64,000 nucleotides of DNA, from the NCBI GenBank assembly GCA_012840925.1, contig DUVS01000009.1, forward strand, positions 62,001-126,000, in the 5' to 3' direction. Below, piece by piece: positions 25,849 through 35,876 of the stretch (position 1 is its first letter; the number at the start of each line of letters is the position of its first letter). The stretch comes from Bacillota bacterium. GTDB taxonomy: Bacteria > Bacillota > Limnochordia > Darwinibacteriales > DTU012. The notes beneath the pieces are model-generated. The model searched no databases and had not been told where the DNA came from. It worked only from the letters and a program-made list of their open reading frames with translations. Position numbers and translations under genes: made by a program.

Positions 25849-28050
25849 TTGAGACCAAGTGGAACCAAAATGACGCCAGTTTATTTATTGCCAGTACTCG
25901 TATTGGGGTTGCTGATTTTCTTGAGTGCCGCAGTATTGGCTGTAGAACCGCTGGTCGTACCATATGAAAGCTATACTTATGATTTTTGGGGTTGGCCCGT
26001 ACCAGCACCACAAGCATACTTGCCAGTACGGATGATGACCGGTTTGGATATGGGTGCCGAACCATTGTCCAATCCCCAGGATATCACCGTTGTGGGTGAC
26101 AGAATTTATATTTTGGATACAGGTAAGCATCGCATTATTGAGCTGGATGAGAATTTCCAGTTTGTCCGTGCAATCACTCAGTTCCAGAATGGCGATGTCG
26201 TTGACAAGTTTGGTTCACCTGAAGGGTTTTTTGTAACTCAAGATGGTACGTTTTACATTGCTGATACAGCCAAAGAACGGGTTGTCATACTGGACAACGA
26301 TGGGAACTTGATTGATCTGATCACTTCTCCGCACGTGGACTATCCGGATTTCTTCCCAGATCGCTTTGTGTTCAGACCGCGCAAAATCGGCGTAGATTAT
26401 GTCGGCCGGATCTACGTAATTGCCCAGGACCTTTATGATGGTATCGTGGTGTTAAACAATGATGGTGAGTTTACAGGGTTCGTCGGTGCGCCTAAGGTGA
26501 AGCGGTCGGCGCTGGAGCTGTTCTGGAGTTACATCCAATCAGATGAACAGCGTAAACGCAGTCAATTGTACCTGCCGATTGAATACGCCAGTATTGATGT
26601 TGACCGGGAAGGTTTCATATATGCAGTAGTGGCTGGACCCGCAGAAGATGAAGCTCTGAAGAAACTGAATCCGGCAGGTATGGATATTATTACGCGTTCC
26701 GGTTTTGTTCCGATGCGGGGCGATTCAGCTGTACGTTTTGACAAAGATGAGGAAAATGATACCAGAAGCCGGTTTGTGGATGTAATAGGCCGCGAATGGG
26801 GCATGGTCAGTGTGCTGGATCGGCAAAGAGGCCGGATCTTTACCTATGACGGGCAGGGAAATCTGCTCTATGTCTTCGGTGGTATTGGTGATGCGATCGG
26901 GTTGTTTACCCGTCCGCAAGCCATAACAACCCGCGGAGATCAAATACTGGTTCTCGATGCCGATGGAAGGCTTACCTTGTTTGAGCCGACCAACTATGCC
27001 CGGTTGATTCACAGTGCCTTGGAGTATTATGATGGCGGTCACTATAAACGCTCAACTGAGATTTGGCAGGAGCTGACCAGGATTAATCCCAACCTGGATT
27101 TGGCACACACTGGTATTGGCAGGGCGTTGTTCTATGATGGCCACTATGAGGAAGCTATGACATCATTTAGGCATGGCCAAAACCGTTCCGGTTACTCGCA
27201 GGCATATGCCAAGTATCGCCAGTATTGGGTTAACGATCACTTTAGATGGGTAGCCTGGTCAATCATTCTCTTTTTCCTGATAGTATACTTGATAGCCAAG
27301 TATCACGTTTTGGGCCGGCTCAAGCGAGCCATTGGCCGAAGGATAGTGAAGAGTTGGGCTGAATCAGCAGCTACTGCCACTTACATGGGTGTACCGATCA
27401 GGGATACGCGTACGTTCAAAGCCCTTTTCCTAAGAACACTGGACGCCTTGCGTTATGCATTGCATGTGATTTTCCATCCCTTTGATGGTTTTTGGGACTT
27501 GAAGTATGAAAAGCGGGGTACAGTGGGAGCTGCGAATGTTCTCCTGCTTCTGACCATCTTGGCTTGGGTGTTTATGCGGCAGTACACTGCTTTCATCTTT
27601 AATAAGCTTCAGGTGCAGTACGTGAATATCTACTCCGAAGCTTCGAGTATCCTGATTCCGGTGCTGCTGTGGTGTACATGTAACTGGGCTTTGACCACTT
27701 TGATGGAGGGCAAAGGCACATTCAAAGACATCTACATTGCCACTGCATACGCTTTGACTCCATTGATTTTGATTTTTGTACCGGTAACTTTGATCAGTCA
27801 TTTTCTGATTGAAATTGAAGGATCTTTCATAGCCCTGGCAATTTGGATAGCTCTGGTCTGGATGGCAGGCCTGCTGTTTGTAGGTACAATGGTGACTCAC
27901 GAGTATTCGGGTGTCAAAACCATTCTTACCTCCATTTCAACCATTGCCGGTATCGCTATTGTCTTGTTTATCATGCTGCTGTTTACCAGCTTGGTCAGCC
28001 AAGTGATTGGATTTGTCTATAAGCTGTATATAGAGATCGCCTTTAGGTGA
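25849..28050 (+). CDS. NHL-type beta-propeller, TPR and Yip1-domain membrane protein (cluster II)
   Basis: A 733-residue paralog of 4654-6795 with the same order: signal peptide (about 1-34), propeller (about 60-370; IYILDTGKHRIIEL, FYIADTAKERVVIL), TPR-like hairpins (about 380-445; LDLAHTGIGRALFYDGHYEEA), one membrane segment (about 465-485), then a Yip1-type membrane bundle introduced by GFWDLKYEKRG. The TTG start has AAGGGGAG upstream; a later ATG (25870) has a weaker site. The mature N-terminus VPYESYTYDFWGWPVPAPQAY is almost the same in both paralogs, which points to a conserved contact. The DUF5696 gene follows at once. Confidence 0.88.
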   Translation: MRPSGTKMTPVYLLPVLVLGLLIFLSAAVLAVEPLVVPYESYTYDFWGWPVPAPQAYLPVRMMTGLDMGAEPLSNPQDITVVGDRIYILDTGKHRIIELDENFQFVRAITQFQNGDVVDKFGSPEGFFVTQDGTFYIADTAKERVVILDNDGNLIDLITSPHVDYPDFFPDRFVFRPRKIGVDYVGRIYVIAQDLYDGIVVLNNDGEFTGFVGAPKVKRSALELFWSYIQSDEQRKRSQLYLPIEYASIDVDREGFIYAVVAGPAEDEALKKLNPAGMDIITRSGFVPMRGDSAVRFDKDEENDTRSRFVDVIGREWGMVSVLDRQRGRIFTYDGQGNLLYVFGGIGDAIGLFTRPQAITTRGDQILVLDADGRLTLFEPTNYARLIHSALEYYDGGHYKRSTEIWQELTRINPNLDLAHTGIGRALFYDGHYEEAMTSFRHGQNRSGYSQAYAKYRQYWVNDHFRWVAWSIILFFLIVYLIAKYHVLGRLKRAIGRRIVKSWAESAATATYMGVPIRDTRTFKALFLRTLDALRYALHVIFHPFDGFWDLKYEKRGTVGAANVLLLLTILAWVFMRQYTAFIFNKLQVQYVNIYSEASSILIPVLLWCTCNWALTTLMEGKGTFKDIYIATAYALTPLILIFVPVTLISHFLIEIEGSFIALAIWIALVWMAGLLFVGTMVTHEYSGVKTILTSISTIAGIAIVLFIMLLFTSLVSQVIGFVYKLYIEIAFR

Positions 28051-28075
28051 GATGGGTAGAAGGGAGCTGACAGTT

Positions 28076-30862
28076 ATGAGGTTCAAGCACACCGGTATGA
28101 TATTTCTTATCTTGTTCATTTCATTATTGATGACAAGCAATATAGGTCTGGCTGAGGACGTTCCGTCCAACTATAAATTAATCTCAGCCTCCGATCAGAT
28201 ATCCTTTTATCTCGACACTCAGACAACGCATTTCCTGATTCAGCACAATGAAACCAAACAGATATGGTATTCTGTTCCTCCTGGAAGTAGAACTGATAAA
28301 GATACATTGTCTATTATCTACTACAATCCGTCGGATGAAATGAAGACGATGAACAATTTCAAAGACAGTATTGAATATAACCAGTATCAGATCGAAGAGA
28401 TTCCCGGCGGAGTCAGCATCAGTTACAAATTCGGCCCCGAATGGGTGGCAGAGGACTGGCTGCCGTTAATGGTGCCGCAGCATCGTTTTGAGAATGAGAT
28501 TTTGCCTCGCCTTTCCGACAAAGATGCAACGTGGTTGAAGAGTAAGTATAAACTGATCAGTCTTGTGCCGGTCAGCGACGAGAACCCACGCCTTACCATC
28601 GCTGATTTGCCGAATCAAGAGAAGCAGTTCGGAGACTATGTGGTAGTTTCACCCGGCCAGAAGTTAAGTGACAAGGATCGGGCAACATTGACAAAGTTGT
28701 TGGTTGACACGGTTGTTGCCGCCAACGATGATCTGAGTGATCGTGAAGATTTTCGGTTAGCCCATGCTGATCAGTTGATTGAAACTCCAGCCTATGTGAT
28801 TGACAACACTATCAGGCCTTGGGACCGTACCGATATCCAAGACATGATGAAGGCCATCGAGTATACTCCCCATGAGATAGCTAAAGACCACGAAGCTAAC
28901 AAGATCAAACCACCTGTCCTCAATGTGGAGACGTTTGATATTACCATCGAGTATATTGTCGAGGGCGATTCGCTAATAGTCAGGATACCCATGGAAAAGG
29001 TCGAGTATCCTGTGCAAGTGGAACCCAACGACCGCTATCTCACAGGTGTATCAGGAAACTTCAGGCCCACTAACCGTCCGCAAGTATATGATTATTTCGG
29101 TCAGATTGGTGGGACCTTGGTGGATTTCCCACTTTACTCGATAAATGTGCTGCCTCACATTGGCGCCTCTCCCACCGGCAATGACGGGTACATCTTTATT
29201 CCGGACGGTGCGGGAGCCCTGATTGACACTAAGGTGGCTACAGGGGTTCAGTATGCCAGGGACATGTACGGTACGGACCACAGTGTCGCTTATGGGTTGA
29301 CGCAACACGAATATCAGGATCCAATGGATCGCTACCTGAAAGAAAGATTATACATGCCTGTGTTCGGCCTGAAGGAAGATGATAAAGCATTTATGGCTGT
29401 GATTGAAGAAGGGCATGGAATGGCCCGGGTTAAGGCGAACACAGCTAGCAATATCAATCCGTATGCCAAGGTTTCCAGTGAGTATGTCCTGCTGCCGTAT
29501 GGGCAAATCAGTCTTACAACCACTGAACGGACTGTTGAGCTGGAGCGGCGGGCCCGTGGTGAAATTAAAGCGTATGCTTCGTCCCTTCCTAATGAAGACA
29601 TTGTGATTCGCTATACGTTCTTGACGGGAGACGAGGCCAACTATGTAGGTATGGCTCTGAGGTTCCAAGAGCATTTGGTGAACAAATACAGTTTGACCAG
29701 GATCAATCCGAAAGAAGATGTACCATTCTATCTGGAACTGGCGGGTGCCATCCCGGTGCGTAAATCGATCATGGGTATTCCGCGGGATGTAATTACACCC
29801 TTGACAACATTCGGACAGGCCCAGGATATTGCCAGTGAACTGGTGCAAAACCAGGTTAAAAATATCCAAGTGCGCTACTTAGGTTGGCGGGAGGGCGGAA
29901 TGTGGCCGCCGATGCCCATTCGGGCACGCCTTGAAAACCGGCTCGGTTCAAAAGAGGATTTTGACAAATTAGTCAGCTTCGCGGCTGATAATGACATCGG
30001 ATTCTATCCTGATATGGATTTCTTGAATATTTTCGACGACGAGATCATCAAGGTTGATCTGAAACGGGATGTAGCCCAAAGCCTCAATCGTCAGCCAGTA
30101 TGGATGATCAGGGATAATCTGGATTTTGCTTATGTGGTGGCTCCGTTGAAACTCGATGGCATGATCCAGAAATTTATGGTTGACTATCAGCAATTCAATA
30201 TAAGCGGGTTGTCTCTGGGTGATTTGGGTAGTCAAATCAACTCTGATTTCAACTTGAGTAATCCTGTTTCCAGGGCTGACAGCCTGGTGATCAACCAAGA
30301 TGCCATGCAGCGGTTAAGTGAAGAATACAAGTTGGATCTGATGATTAACAAGGCTAATATCTATGCGCTTCCGTATGCCAGTCATCTTGTCAATATCCCG
30401 TTAACATCCAATAATTACAATATTGTAAGCCGCAGCGTACCGTTTTATCAGATTGTCATGCATGGGTATGTCCATTATGCCGGATATCCTCTGAATTATG
30501 CTGCTGACTATGACTATGCCGTTCTCAAGATGGTGGAAACTGGTGCGGCTCCCTACTTCAGTTGGATGCATGCAGAGGGAACTGTAGTCAAAGAGACTTT
30601 GTTTCATCATCTCTTCCCTAATCATTACCGAGATTGGCTAGAGAGGGCTGTCCACACTTACCAGGAGGTTAATGCTGTTCTAGGTCAAGTTCAGGGCCAG
30701 AGGATCATTGATCATCAAATGCTTGCTGAGAATTTGTATATGACCAGTTATGAGAATGGATTGTCGGTCGTTGTCAATTACAGCCAGGATACAGTTGACT
30801 ATAGGGGTATAGAGATTGAGGGCATGAGCTTTAAGCTGATTAGGGAGGGTGAGATTCGGTGA
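28076..30862 (+). CDS. DUF5696-family secreted protein (cluster II)
   Basis: A 928-residue exported protein, paralog of 6812-9529. ATG at 28076 follows AGGGAG by nine bases and starts the signal peptide (ending GLAED); an earlier in-frame ATG at 28052 would add eight residues. A beta-rich N-terminal half contains GYIFIPDGAGALI. The C-terminal half, from about residue 540, resembles a barrel. The pair shares GIPRDVI, SGLSLGDLGS, GAAPYFSWMHAEGTVVKE and RIIDHQMLAENLY. Its last codons overlap the GTG of the next permease by four bases, which ties its expression to the importer. Function unknown; a glycosidase or glycan-binding role is inferred. Confidence 0.85.
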   Translation: MRFKHTGMIFLILFISLLMTSNIGLAEDVPSNYKLISASDQISFYLDTQTTHFLIQHNETKQIWYSVPPGSRTDKDTLSIIYYNPSDEMKTMNNFKDSIEYNQYQIEEIPGGVSISYKFGPEWVAEDWLPLMVPQHRFENEILPRLSDKDATWLKSKYKLISLVPVSDENPRLTIADLPNQEKQFGDYVVVSPGQKLSDKDRATLTKLLVDTVVAANDDLSDREDFRLAHADQLIETPAYVIDNTIRPWDRTDIQDMMKAIEYTPHEIAKDHEANKIKPPVLNVETFDITIEYIVEGDSLIVRIPMEKVEYPVQVEPNDRYLTGVSGNFRPTNRPQVYDYFGQIGGTLVDFPLYSINVLPHIGASPTGNDGYIFIPDGAGALIDTKVATGVQYARDMYGTDHSVAYGLTQHEYQDPMDRYLKERLYMPVFGLKEDDKAFMAVIEEGHGMARVKANTASNINPYAKVSSEYVLLPYGQISLTTTERTVELERRARGEIKAYASSLPNEDIVIRYTFLTGDEANYVGMALRFQEHLVNKYSLTRINPKEDVPFYLELAGAIPVRKSIMGIPRDVITPLTTFGQAQDIASELVQNQVKNIQVRYLGWREGGMWPPMPIRARLENRLGSKEDFDKLVSFAADNDIGFYPDMDFLNIFDDEIIKVDLKRDVAQSLNRQPVWMIRDNLDFAYVVAPLKLDGMIQKFMVDYQQFNISGLSLGDLGSQINSDFNLSNPVSRADSLVINQDAMQRLSEEYKLDLMINKANIYALPYASHLVNIPLTSNNYNIVSRSVPFYQIVMHGYVHYAGYPLNYAADYDYAVLKMVETGAAPYFSWMHAEGTVVKETLFHHLFPNHYRDWLERAVHTYQEVNAVLGQVQGQRIIDHQMLAENLYMTSYENGLSVVVNYSQDTVDYRGIEIEGMSFKLIREGEIR

Positions 30863-31755
30863 GGCGTTTCAGGTTGACGTTGCGTCAAAGAGACAATGTT
30901 TATGGATATATCTTTATCCTGCCATTTGTGATCGGCTTTATGCTGTTCGTATTGGCACCGGTGATTCAATCGATTATTCTCAGTATTACTGAAGTAACAA
31001 TTACCTCTACCGGGTTTGAGACAACTTATATCGGGTTTGAAAACTATTACTTTGCTCTGCGGGTGCATGCAGATTTCTTGCGCCAGCTGGTTGAAGTAAT
31101 GGGTATCATGCTTTTGAATGTATTCTGGATTTTGGTATTCAGTTTCTTTGCCGCCCTGTTGTTGAACCAGAAATTTCCGGGACGGCTGATCTTCAGAATC
31201 ATATTCTTCCTGCCGGTGGTCATGGCCTCAGGTGTGATTCTGCAGCTTGAGATTCAGGACTATATGATGGCCATCATTGGTGAGCAAGTTGTCGAAAACT
31301 ACTCCTTTGTTGATTTTCAAGTGTTGGCAACGTTCTTGATGCGGTTACAGGTTCCCGACAAATTCATGGAGTACATCGCCAGGGCTGTCGACGGAATCGC
31401 CAACATTATCAACGCATCAGGAATTCAAATCCTGATTTTCCTGGCAGGGCTGCAATCAATTCCGCCTTCACTTTACGAGGCGTCACAAGTTGAGGGAGCT
31501 ACGGGATGGGAGAATTTCTGGCTGATAACTTTGCCGATGGTCAGTCCCTTGATTCTGACTAATATCATCTATACGATCATTGACTTCTTCATCTCAACGT
31601 CAAACTCTCTGATCCAGTTGATTCGCAATACCACCACTCAGGGTGCTGGTTTTGGAGTAAGTGCAGCGATGTCCTGGATTTATTTCGCAGCCATCTGTGT
31701 CGTATTAGGAATTGTCTACTTGATCTTCAATAGATTGGTATTCTACCATGAATAA
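30859..31755 (+). CDS. Sugar ABC transporter permease (MalF/UgpA type, cluster II)
   Basis: A 298-residue permease closely related to 9530-10456. The GTG start overlaps the DUF5696 stop (GTGA), with GGGAGG upstream. About six membrane helices are visible, and the EAA loop near residue 207 (EASQVEGATGWENFW, then LPMV) is degenerate in the same way as its cluster I counterpart. It pairs with the next gene. Confidence 0.92.
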   Translation: MRRFRLTLRQRDNVYGYIFILPFVIGFMLFVLAPVIQSIILSITEVTITSTGFETTYIGFENYYFALRVHADFLRQLVEVMGIMLLNVFWILVFSFFAALLLNQKFPGRLIFRIIFFLPVVMASGVILQLEIQDYMMAIIGEQVVENYSFVDFQVLATFLMRLQVPDKFMEYIARAVDGIANIINASGIQILIFLAGLQSIPPSLYEASQVEGATGWENFWLITLPMVSPLILTNIIYTIIDFFISTSNSLIQLIRNTTTQGAGFGVSAAMSWIYFAAICVVLGIVYLIFNRLVFYHE

Positions 31756-31773
31756 TTGCTGGGAGGTTTAGAA

Positions 31774-32739
31774 ATGGCCAAAGCAACTGCTTATATCAGT
31801 TATGGAAAACTGATAGTGAACGGTAAGAGCGTGCTTAATTTCCGCAGGGTGGGCTCTTGGATCGGTTCAGTGCTGCGTTATCTGATCCTGATAGGGATTT
31901 CCTATGTAATCCTGTATCCCTTGGTTGTAAAATTCAGTTCTTCCATCATGACACGGACCGATATCTGGGATCCATCAGTATTGATCATTCCTAAGTATCC
32001 CAGCTTGAATAACTATAAGTTGGCTGTGCGATTCATGGAATATCCACTTGCATTCTGGAATTCATTCAAGCTTGCTTTCAGCGTCAGTACTTTACAACTG
32101 ATATCCTGCACCCTGGTTGGGTACGGCTTTGCCCGGTACCGGTTTTTTGGTAACGGATTCTGGTTTGCGCTGGTAATTTTTTCACTGGTAATTCCACCAG
32201 AGCTGATTCTGATTCCTTTATACTTGAATTTCCGGTTCTTTGATTTCTTCGGTATTTTGCCAGAAGGTGGTTTCAACCTCCTGGGAACTGCATGGCCGTT
32301 TGTGCTCCCGGCACTGACAGCTTCCGGGTTTAGGAACGGGTTGTACATTTACATCATGCGCCAGATTTTCCGGGGTGCTCCTAAAGAACTGGAGGAAGCA
32401 GCCTATGTGGACGGTGCCGGACCGTTCCGCACGTTTTTCAACGTTGTGCTGCCTGGCTCCATTCATGGTTTGGTGGTAGTGTTTTTGTTCTCCTTCGTCT
32501 GGATGTGGAACGACTTTAACTTAACCAGCTTCTATTGGCCGAAAGGGAAACTACTGCCAATCATGTTAAATGACTTAGCCCGTAACGTCCTGGGGGATCA
32601 GTACTTGCATGCTCCGGTAGAAGCTTCACTGGTCAATAACGCCGGAAGCTTCCTGATCATTCTTCCGCTGTTATTGCTTTATGCATTCTTACAGAGGTAT
32701 TTCGTCGAGAGTATTGAACGTACTGGCCTGGTAGGATAG
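31774..32739 (+). CDS. Carbohydrate ABC transporter permease (MalG/UgpE type, cluster II)
   Basis: A 321-residue permease. ATG at 31774 follows GGGAGGT by eight bases; an upstream in-frame TTG lies before that site. It has about six membrane helices, an EAA loop near residue 208 (EAAYVDGAGPFRTF, then VLPG), and the ending QRYFVESIERTGLVG shared with 10475-11383. The first of three binding-protein genes follows after 133 bases. Confidence 0.93.
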   Translation: MAKATAYISYGKLIVNGKSVLNFRRVGSWIGSVLRYLILIGISYVILYPLVVKFSSSIMTRTDIWDPSVLIIPKYPSLNNYKLAVRFMEYPLAFWNSFKLAFSVSTLQLISCTLVGYGFARYRFFGNGFWFALVIFSLVIPPELILIPLYLNFRFFDFFGILPEGGFNLLGTAWPFVLPALTASGFRNGLYIYIMRQIFRGAPKELEEAAYVDGAGPFRTFFNVVLPGSIHGLVVVFLFSFVWMWNDFNLTSFYWPKGKLLPIMLNDLARNVLGDQYLHAPVEASLVNNAGSFLIILPLLLLYAFLQRYFVESIERTGLVG

Positions 32740-32781
32740 TTAAGGAATACTGATCATCTGTCCAGATGAATTCGGGAGGTG

Positions 32782-32853
32782 ATGACGCCCTTTATCGATC
32801 TGATCATTGCTCATTCAAATGATCAAATTGCATCATACTGCAAATATAAATAA
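32782..32853 (+). CDS. Possible 23-codon leader ORF before the first cluster II binding protein
   Basis: GGGAGGTG abuts an ATG opening 23 codons (MTPFIDLIIAHSND, ending YCKYK) and TAA. The position matches the leader at 11413 in cluster I, and both begin ATGAC after GGAGGTGA, but the peptides are not similar. The ribosome site is unusually close to the ATG, so translation is uncertain. Confidence 0.3.
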   Translation: MTPFIDLIIAHSNDQIASYCKYK

Positions 32854-32872
32854 AGAAATAAGGAGGAGTATT

Positions 32873-34150
32873 ATGAAAAGGATTAGTGTGATGCTGATTG
32901 CGATGGTCTGTGTAGTGGCTCTGGCGGCTGGTTTTGCCTATGCTGAAGACTATGAACTGCCACCAGGTGTAAAGTCGCCGGAAGAAGTGGATTTTGGCGG
33001 CAAAACAGTGACCATCATACGTGGTGCTCTACCAGCTGATGCAGAGCGGGTAGAACGGGCAAAAGAACTGTTCAACGTCGAGTTTAATGAAATACGGCTG
33101 GAAAGCGCAGACCAAATCATGGCGCGGATTATGGCAGGAGATTCAAAATATGATATCATCAGAACTCCTCATCGCGAAGGGTATTTTGCCCTGGTGTCCG
33201 CAGGGATGCTTTTGCCTGCCGATGATTACTTACCGGATGAATTCTTCGAGTGGCTGCCGCCTGCCGATAGGTATACCATCGAGAAACTGCAGTATCAAGG
33301 CAAACGTTACGGCATTGGAGTTCACGAGGACGTTTTCAATGAATCGATTATGATTATGTCCTATAACAGGGACCTGATTGAACAATATGGTTTGCCTGAT
33401 CCATGGGAGCTCTATCTCGCCGGCGAGTGGACCTATGAAATGTTGGAAGAAATGGCAACCGTGATCACCCAGGATACAGACGGTGATGGTGTCATTGACC
33501 AAAGAGGTATTACCGATATTCCAAACAGAGACAGTTTCATTCGTTTTGCCCATTCAAACGGAGCTGAAATAGCTGTTCAAGAGAATGGGAAGTGGGTCTT
33601 TGCCTATAATCGTGAGAATGCCATTGAGGCGTTCAACACCATTTTACGGTGGAGAGAAAAGGGCATTATGGGCTCAGGCGACTATAATGCCGGTAAAGTT
33701 GGCTTTGTAATGCACACCCATCTGGCTGGAAACCGCCATGCTCAAGCTGCAGGCGTTAACTTTGGTTTTGTACCCATGCCCAGAGGGCCACATGCAGAGC
33801 GCCATTATTATCCGACATTTGCTTTCTGGATGATGACCCTGCCTACAAATGCAGAAGCTCCAGAGGACTTGATTGCTCTGGCAAACTACTTGTATCGTCC
33901 TGGTGACAGACAAGCCAAATTGGACGAACAAATCGGTCTCTATATGGTTGACCAACAGCATTACACAATGTATATGGAAGCCATCGAGAGCTGGCAAGGT
34001 GAAGGGGATCCGTTCCAAGGCACCGACATTTGGGGTGATCTGGGAACACCAGTTACAGAAGTACTTGGCGGCCAAAAAGGCGCTGCAGCGGCCATGGATG
34101 AAGTCGCTCCGATAATCCAAGCACATCTTGATGATCTGTTCAAACAATAA
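32873..34150 (+). CDS. Extracellular solute-binding protein 1 of 3 (cluster II)
   Basis: A 425-residue sugar-binding protein. ATG at 32873 is five bases after AGGAGGAG and begins a signal peptide (about 1-24, ending AYAED). The mature start EEVDFGGKTVTII is the subfamily signature. A calcium-loop-like DTDGDGVID lies at about 201-209. The C-terminus AAMDEVAPIIQAHLDDLFKQ is nearly the same in the next two genes. It is the first of three binding proteins behind one permease pair. Confidence 0.93.
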   Translation: MKRISVMLIAMVCVVALAAGFAYAEDYELPPGVKSPEEVDFGGKTVTIIRGALPADAERVERAKELFNVEFNEIRLESADQIMARIMAGDSKYDIIRTPHREGYFALVSAGMLLPADDYLPDEFFEWLPPADRYTIEKLQYQGKRYGIGVHEDVFNESIMIMSYNRDLIEQYGLPDPWELYLAGEWTYEMLEEMATVITQDTDGDGVIDQRGITDIPNRDSFIRFAHSNGAEIAVQENGKWVFAYNRENAIEAFNTILRWREKGIMGSGDYNAGKVGFVMHTHLAGNRHAQAAGVNFGFVPMPRGPHAERHYYPTFAFWMMTLPTNAEAPEDLIALANYLYRPGDRQAKLDEQIGLYMVDQQHYTMYMEAIESWQGEGDPFQGTDIWGDLGTPVTEVLGGQKGAAAAMDEVAPIIQAHLDDLFKQ

Positions 34151-34174
34151 AACTGTCTGCGTTGTAGTTCTGGG

Positions 34175-34209
34175 GGTAAAGCCAGTTCTATAATAGGACT
34201 AGCTTTACC
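34175..34209 (+). other. Inverted repeat between binding-protein genes 1 and 2
   Basis: GGTAAAGC and GCTTTACC form a perfect 8-bp stem with a partly paired interior (AGTTC/GGACT-like). No T run follows. It may act as an mRNA processing or stabilising hairpin rather than a terminator. Confidence 0.4.
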
Positions 34210-34330
34210 TATCAAATCAAACGTGCGTGCCTGAGTCAACGCTCAATATGGGCCAACCAGAGCGAAACCGCAGCAGTGTTTCACTGAGCTGATTCGAATT
34301 TATTCTTTAATAGATTGGAAGGGAGAGCCT

Positions 34331-35632
34331 ATGATTAGAAGGCACTGGGTGTTGTGGTTGTTGGTAGTCAGTGTTTTGATGCTGCATGCTTCATTTGTTT
34401 ATGCATACAATCCCCGTCCGGGCGTTTTGAGTCCTGATCAAGTTGATTTTGGAGGCAAGACTGTCACCATCTTGGTCGGCGATCTTGGCTATACTGGACC
34501 CAACGGTGGTTTTCCATCCGATGAGAGGATAGCCGAGGCAGAGGCTTTGTTTAATGTCAAAATCGCTACTCAAAGCCTTGGTACATCTAATGTTGTAGAT
34601 ACGATTACAGCTAGAATCCTGTCTGGAGATTCGACTCTGGATATCATTCGCATGCCGCACCGCTATGGTTACTACTCACTTGTTTCCGCAAACATGCTGC
34701 GGCCAATCAGTGATATCTTGCCGGATGAATACTATGAAACTTTGCCGAACGCAGATCGCTTCTGCATCGAGAAACTGCAGTATCAAAACAAATTGTATGG
34801 ATTTGGCATTGTCTATGGCTTGTTCAACTCGACAATGATGTTTACATTCTACAACCGGGATATCATTGAAAGAGAAGGTTTGCCGGATCCTTACGAGCTT
34901 TATCTCAATGGCGAATGGAGCCTGGATGCCATGACTGATTTGGCCATGGCTGCCACCAAGGATCTGACAGGAGATGGGCAACCTGACCAATTTGGTATTG
35001 AAGAGGGAAGTGTCAGCCATAGTTCCCGTGTATTCCGGATCGCCGGAGCCAATGGGGCAGAGCTGGCCAAACCCGATAGTACTGGAAAATGGGTGTTTGC
35101 CTACAATCAACCAGAGGCACTGGATATCATGTCTCTGATTGCCAAATGGAGATATGACCTTCAAGTTACCGGAGGCAGTCTGAACGGCGGTACAGCATTG
35201 TTCCATACCCACAATCATTTGGCTGGCGCCCGTAACTATACTATCAATTGGGGTATGGTGCCGATTCCGAGTACGGTTCCCGGGGAGTATCGCTATCCTG
35301 TATTTGACTTTGCCATGAACATGCTTCCCGTCAACAGTGCTAACCCAGAAGGCTTGATTGCATTGACTGAGTTCCTGTTCAGGGAAGAAGATGGCAATGA
35401 CTATCTGGACTACTACATCAATGCCTACATGAAGGATGAAAAGCACTTCCGTGTTTATGAAGCGGCAATTGAAAACTGGCAGGGAGAGGGTGACCCATTC
35501 CAAGAACTACTGTGGTCACCAGCTCAGGCAGCAATCCACTCTGTTATTCAGGGAACAAAAGGTGCTGCTCAAGCCATGGATGAAATAGCACCGACAATTC
35601 AAGCTGAATTGGATGACTTGTTTAAGCAATAA
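34331..35632 (+). CDS. Extracellular solute-binding protein 2 of 3 (cluster II)
   Basis: A 433-residue sugar-binding protein with GAAGGGAGAG before the ATG and a signal peptide (about 1-25, ending AYA). PRPGVLSPDQVDFGGKTVTI is nearly identical to the third copy, so copies 2 and 3 are closest relatives. DLTGDGQPD at about 211-219 is a weaker calcium loop. The ligand-pocket regions differ clearly from the neighbours, which argues for different sugars rather than gene dosage. Confidence 0.93.
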   Translation: MIRRHWVLWLLVVSVLMLHASFVYAYNPRPGVLSPDQVDFGGKTVTILVGDLGYTGPNGGFPSDERIAEAEALFNVKIATQSLGTSNVVDTITARILSGDSTLDIIRMPHRYGYYSLVSANMLRPISDILPDEYYETLPNADRFCIEKLQYQNKLYGFGIVYGLFNSTMMFTFYNRDIIEREGLPDPYELYLNGEWSLDAMTDLAMAATKDLTGDGQPDQFGIEEGSVSHSSRVFRIAGANGAELAKPDSTGKWVFAYNQPEALDIMSLIAKWRYDLQVTGGSLNGGTALFHTHNHLAGARNYTINWGMVPIPSTVPGEYRYPVFDFAMNMLPVNSANPEGLIALTEFLFREEDGNDYLDYYINAYMKDEKHFRVYEAAIENWQGEGDPFQELLWSPAQAAIHSVIQGTKGAAQAMDEIAPTIQAELDDLFKQ

Positions 35633-35645
35633 GTGTTAAACTGGC

Positions 35646-35674
35646 AGAGCCCTGCGAATTGATCCCAGGGCTCT
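35646..35674 (+). terminator. Hairpin after binding-protein gene 2
   Basis: AGAGCCCTG and CAGGGCTCT form a 9-bp perfect stem. The following CTGGCTA is not a T run, so this is a weak terminator or a stabilising hairpin. Confidence 0.45.
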
Positions 35675-35876
35675 CTGGCTATCCAACCTAAGCCCTGTGA
35701 GCTGTGAAAGCGTAAAACATGCCCACATAAGCAGGAAAAATAGGTTACTTAGCAAATATTTATGTATCAAATCGAAACAACAGGTTACGTTTGTAAACTA
35801 TATGGAAAGGAGAGGGTGATTAGCAAGACAAACATTGCCTATTCATTTAATTAAACAAAAATGAGGAGGAAATAAT

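Noticed and set aside
34676-35503. Minus-strand ORF of 275 codons
   Set aside because: Antisense shadow of a binding-protein gene with signal peptide and family signatures.
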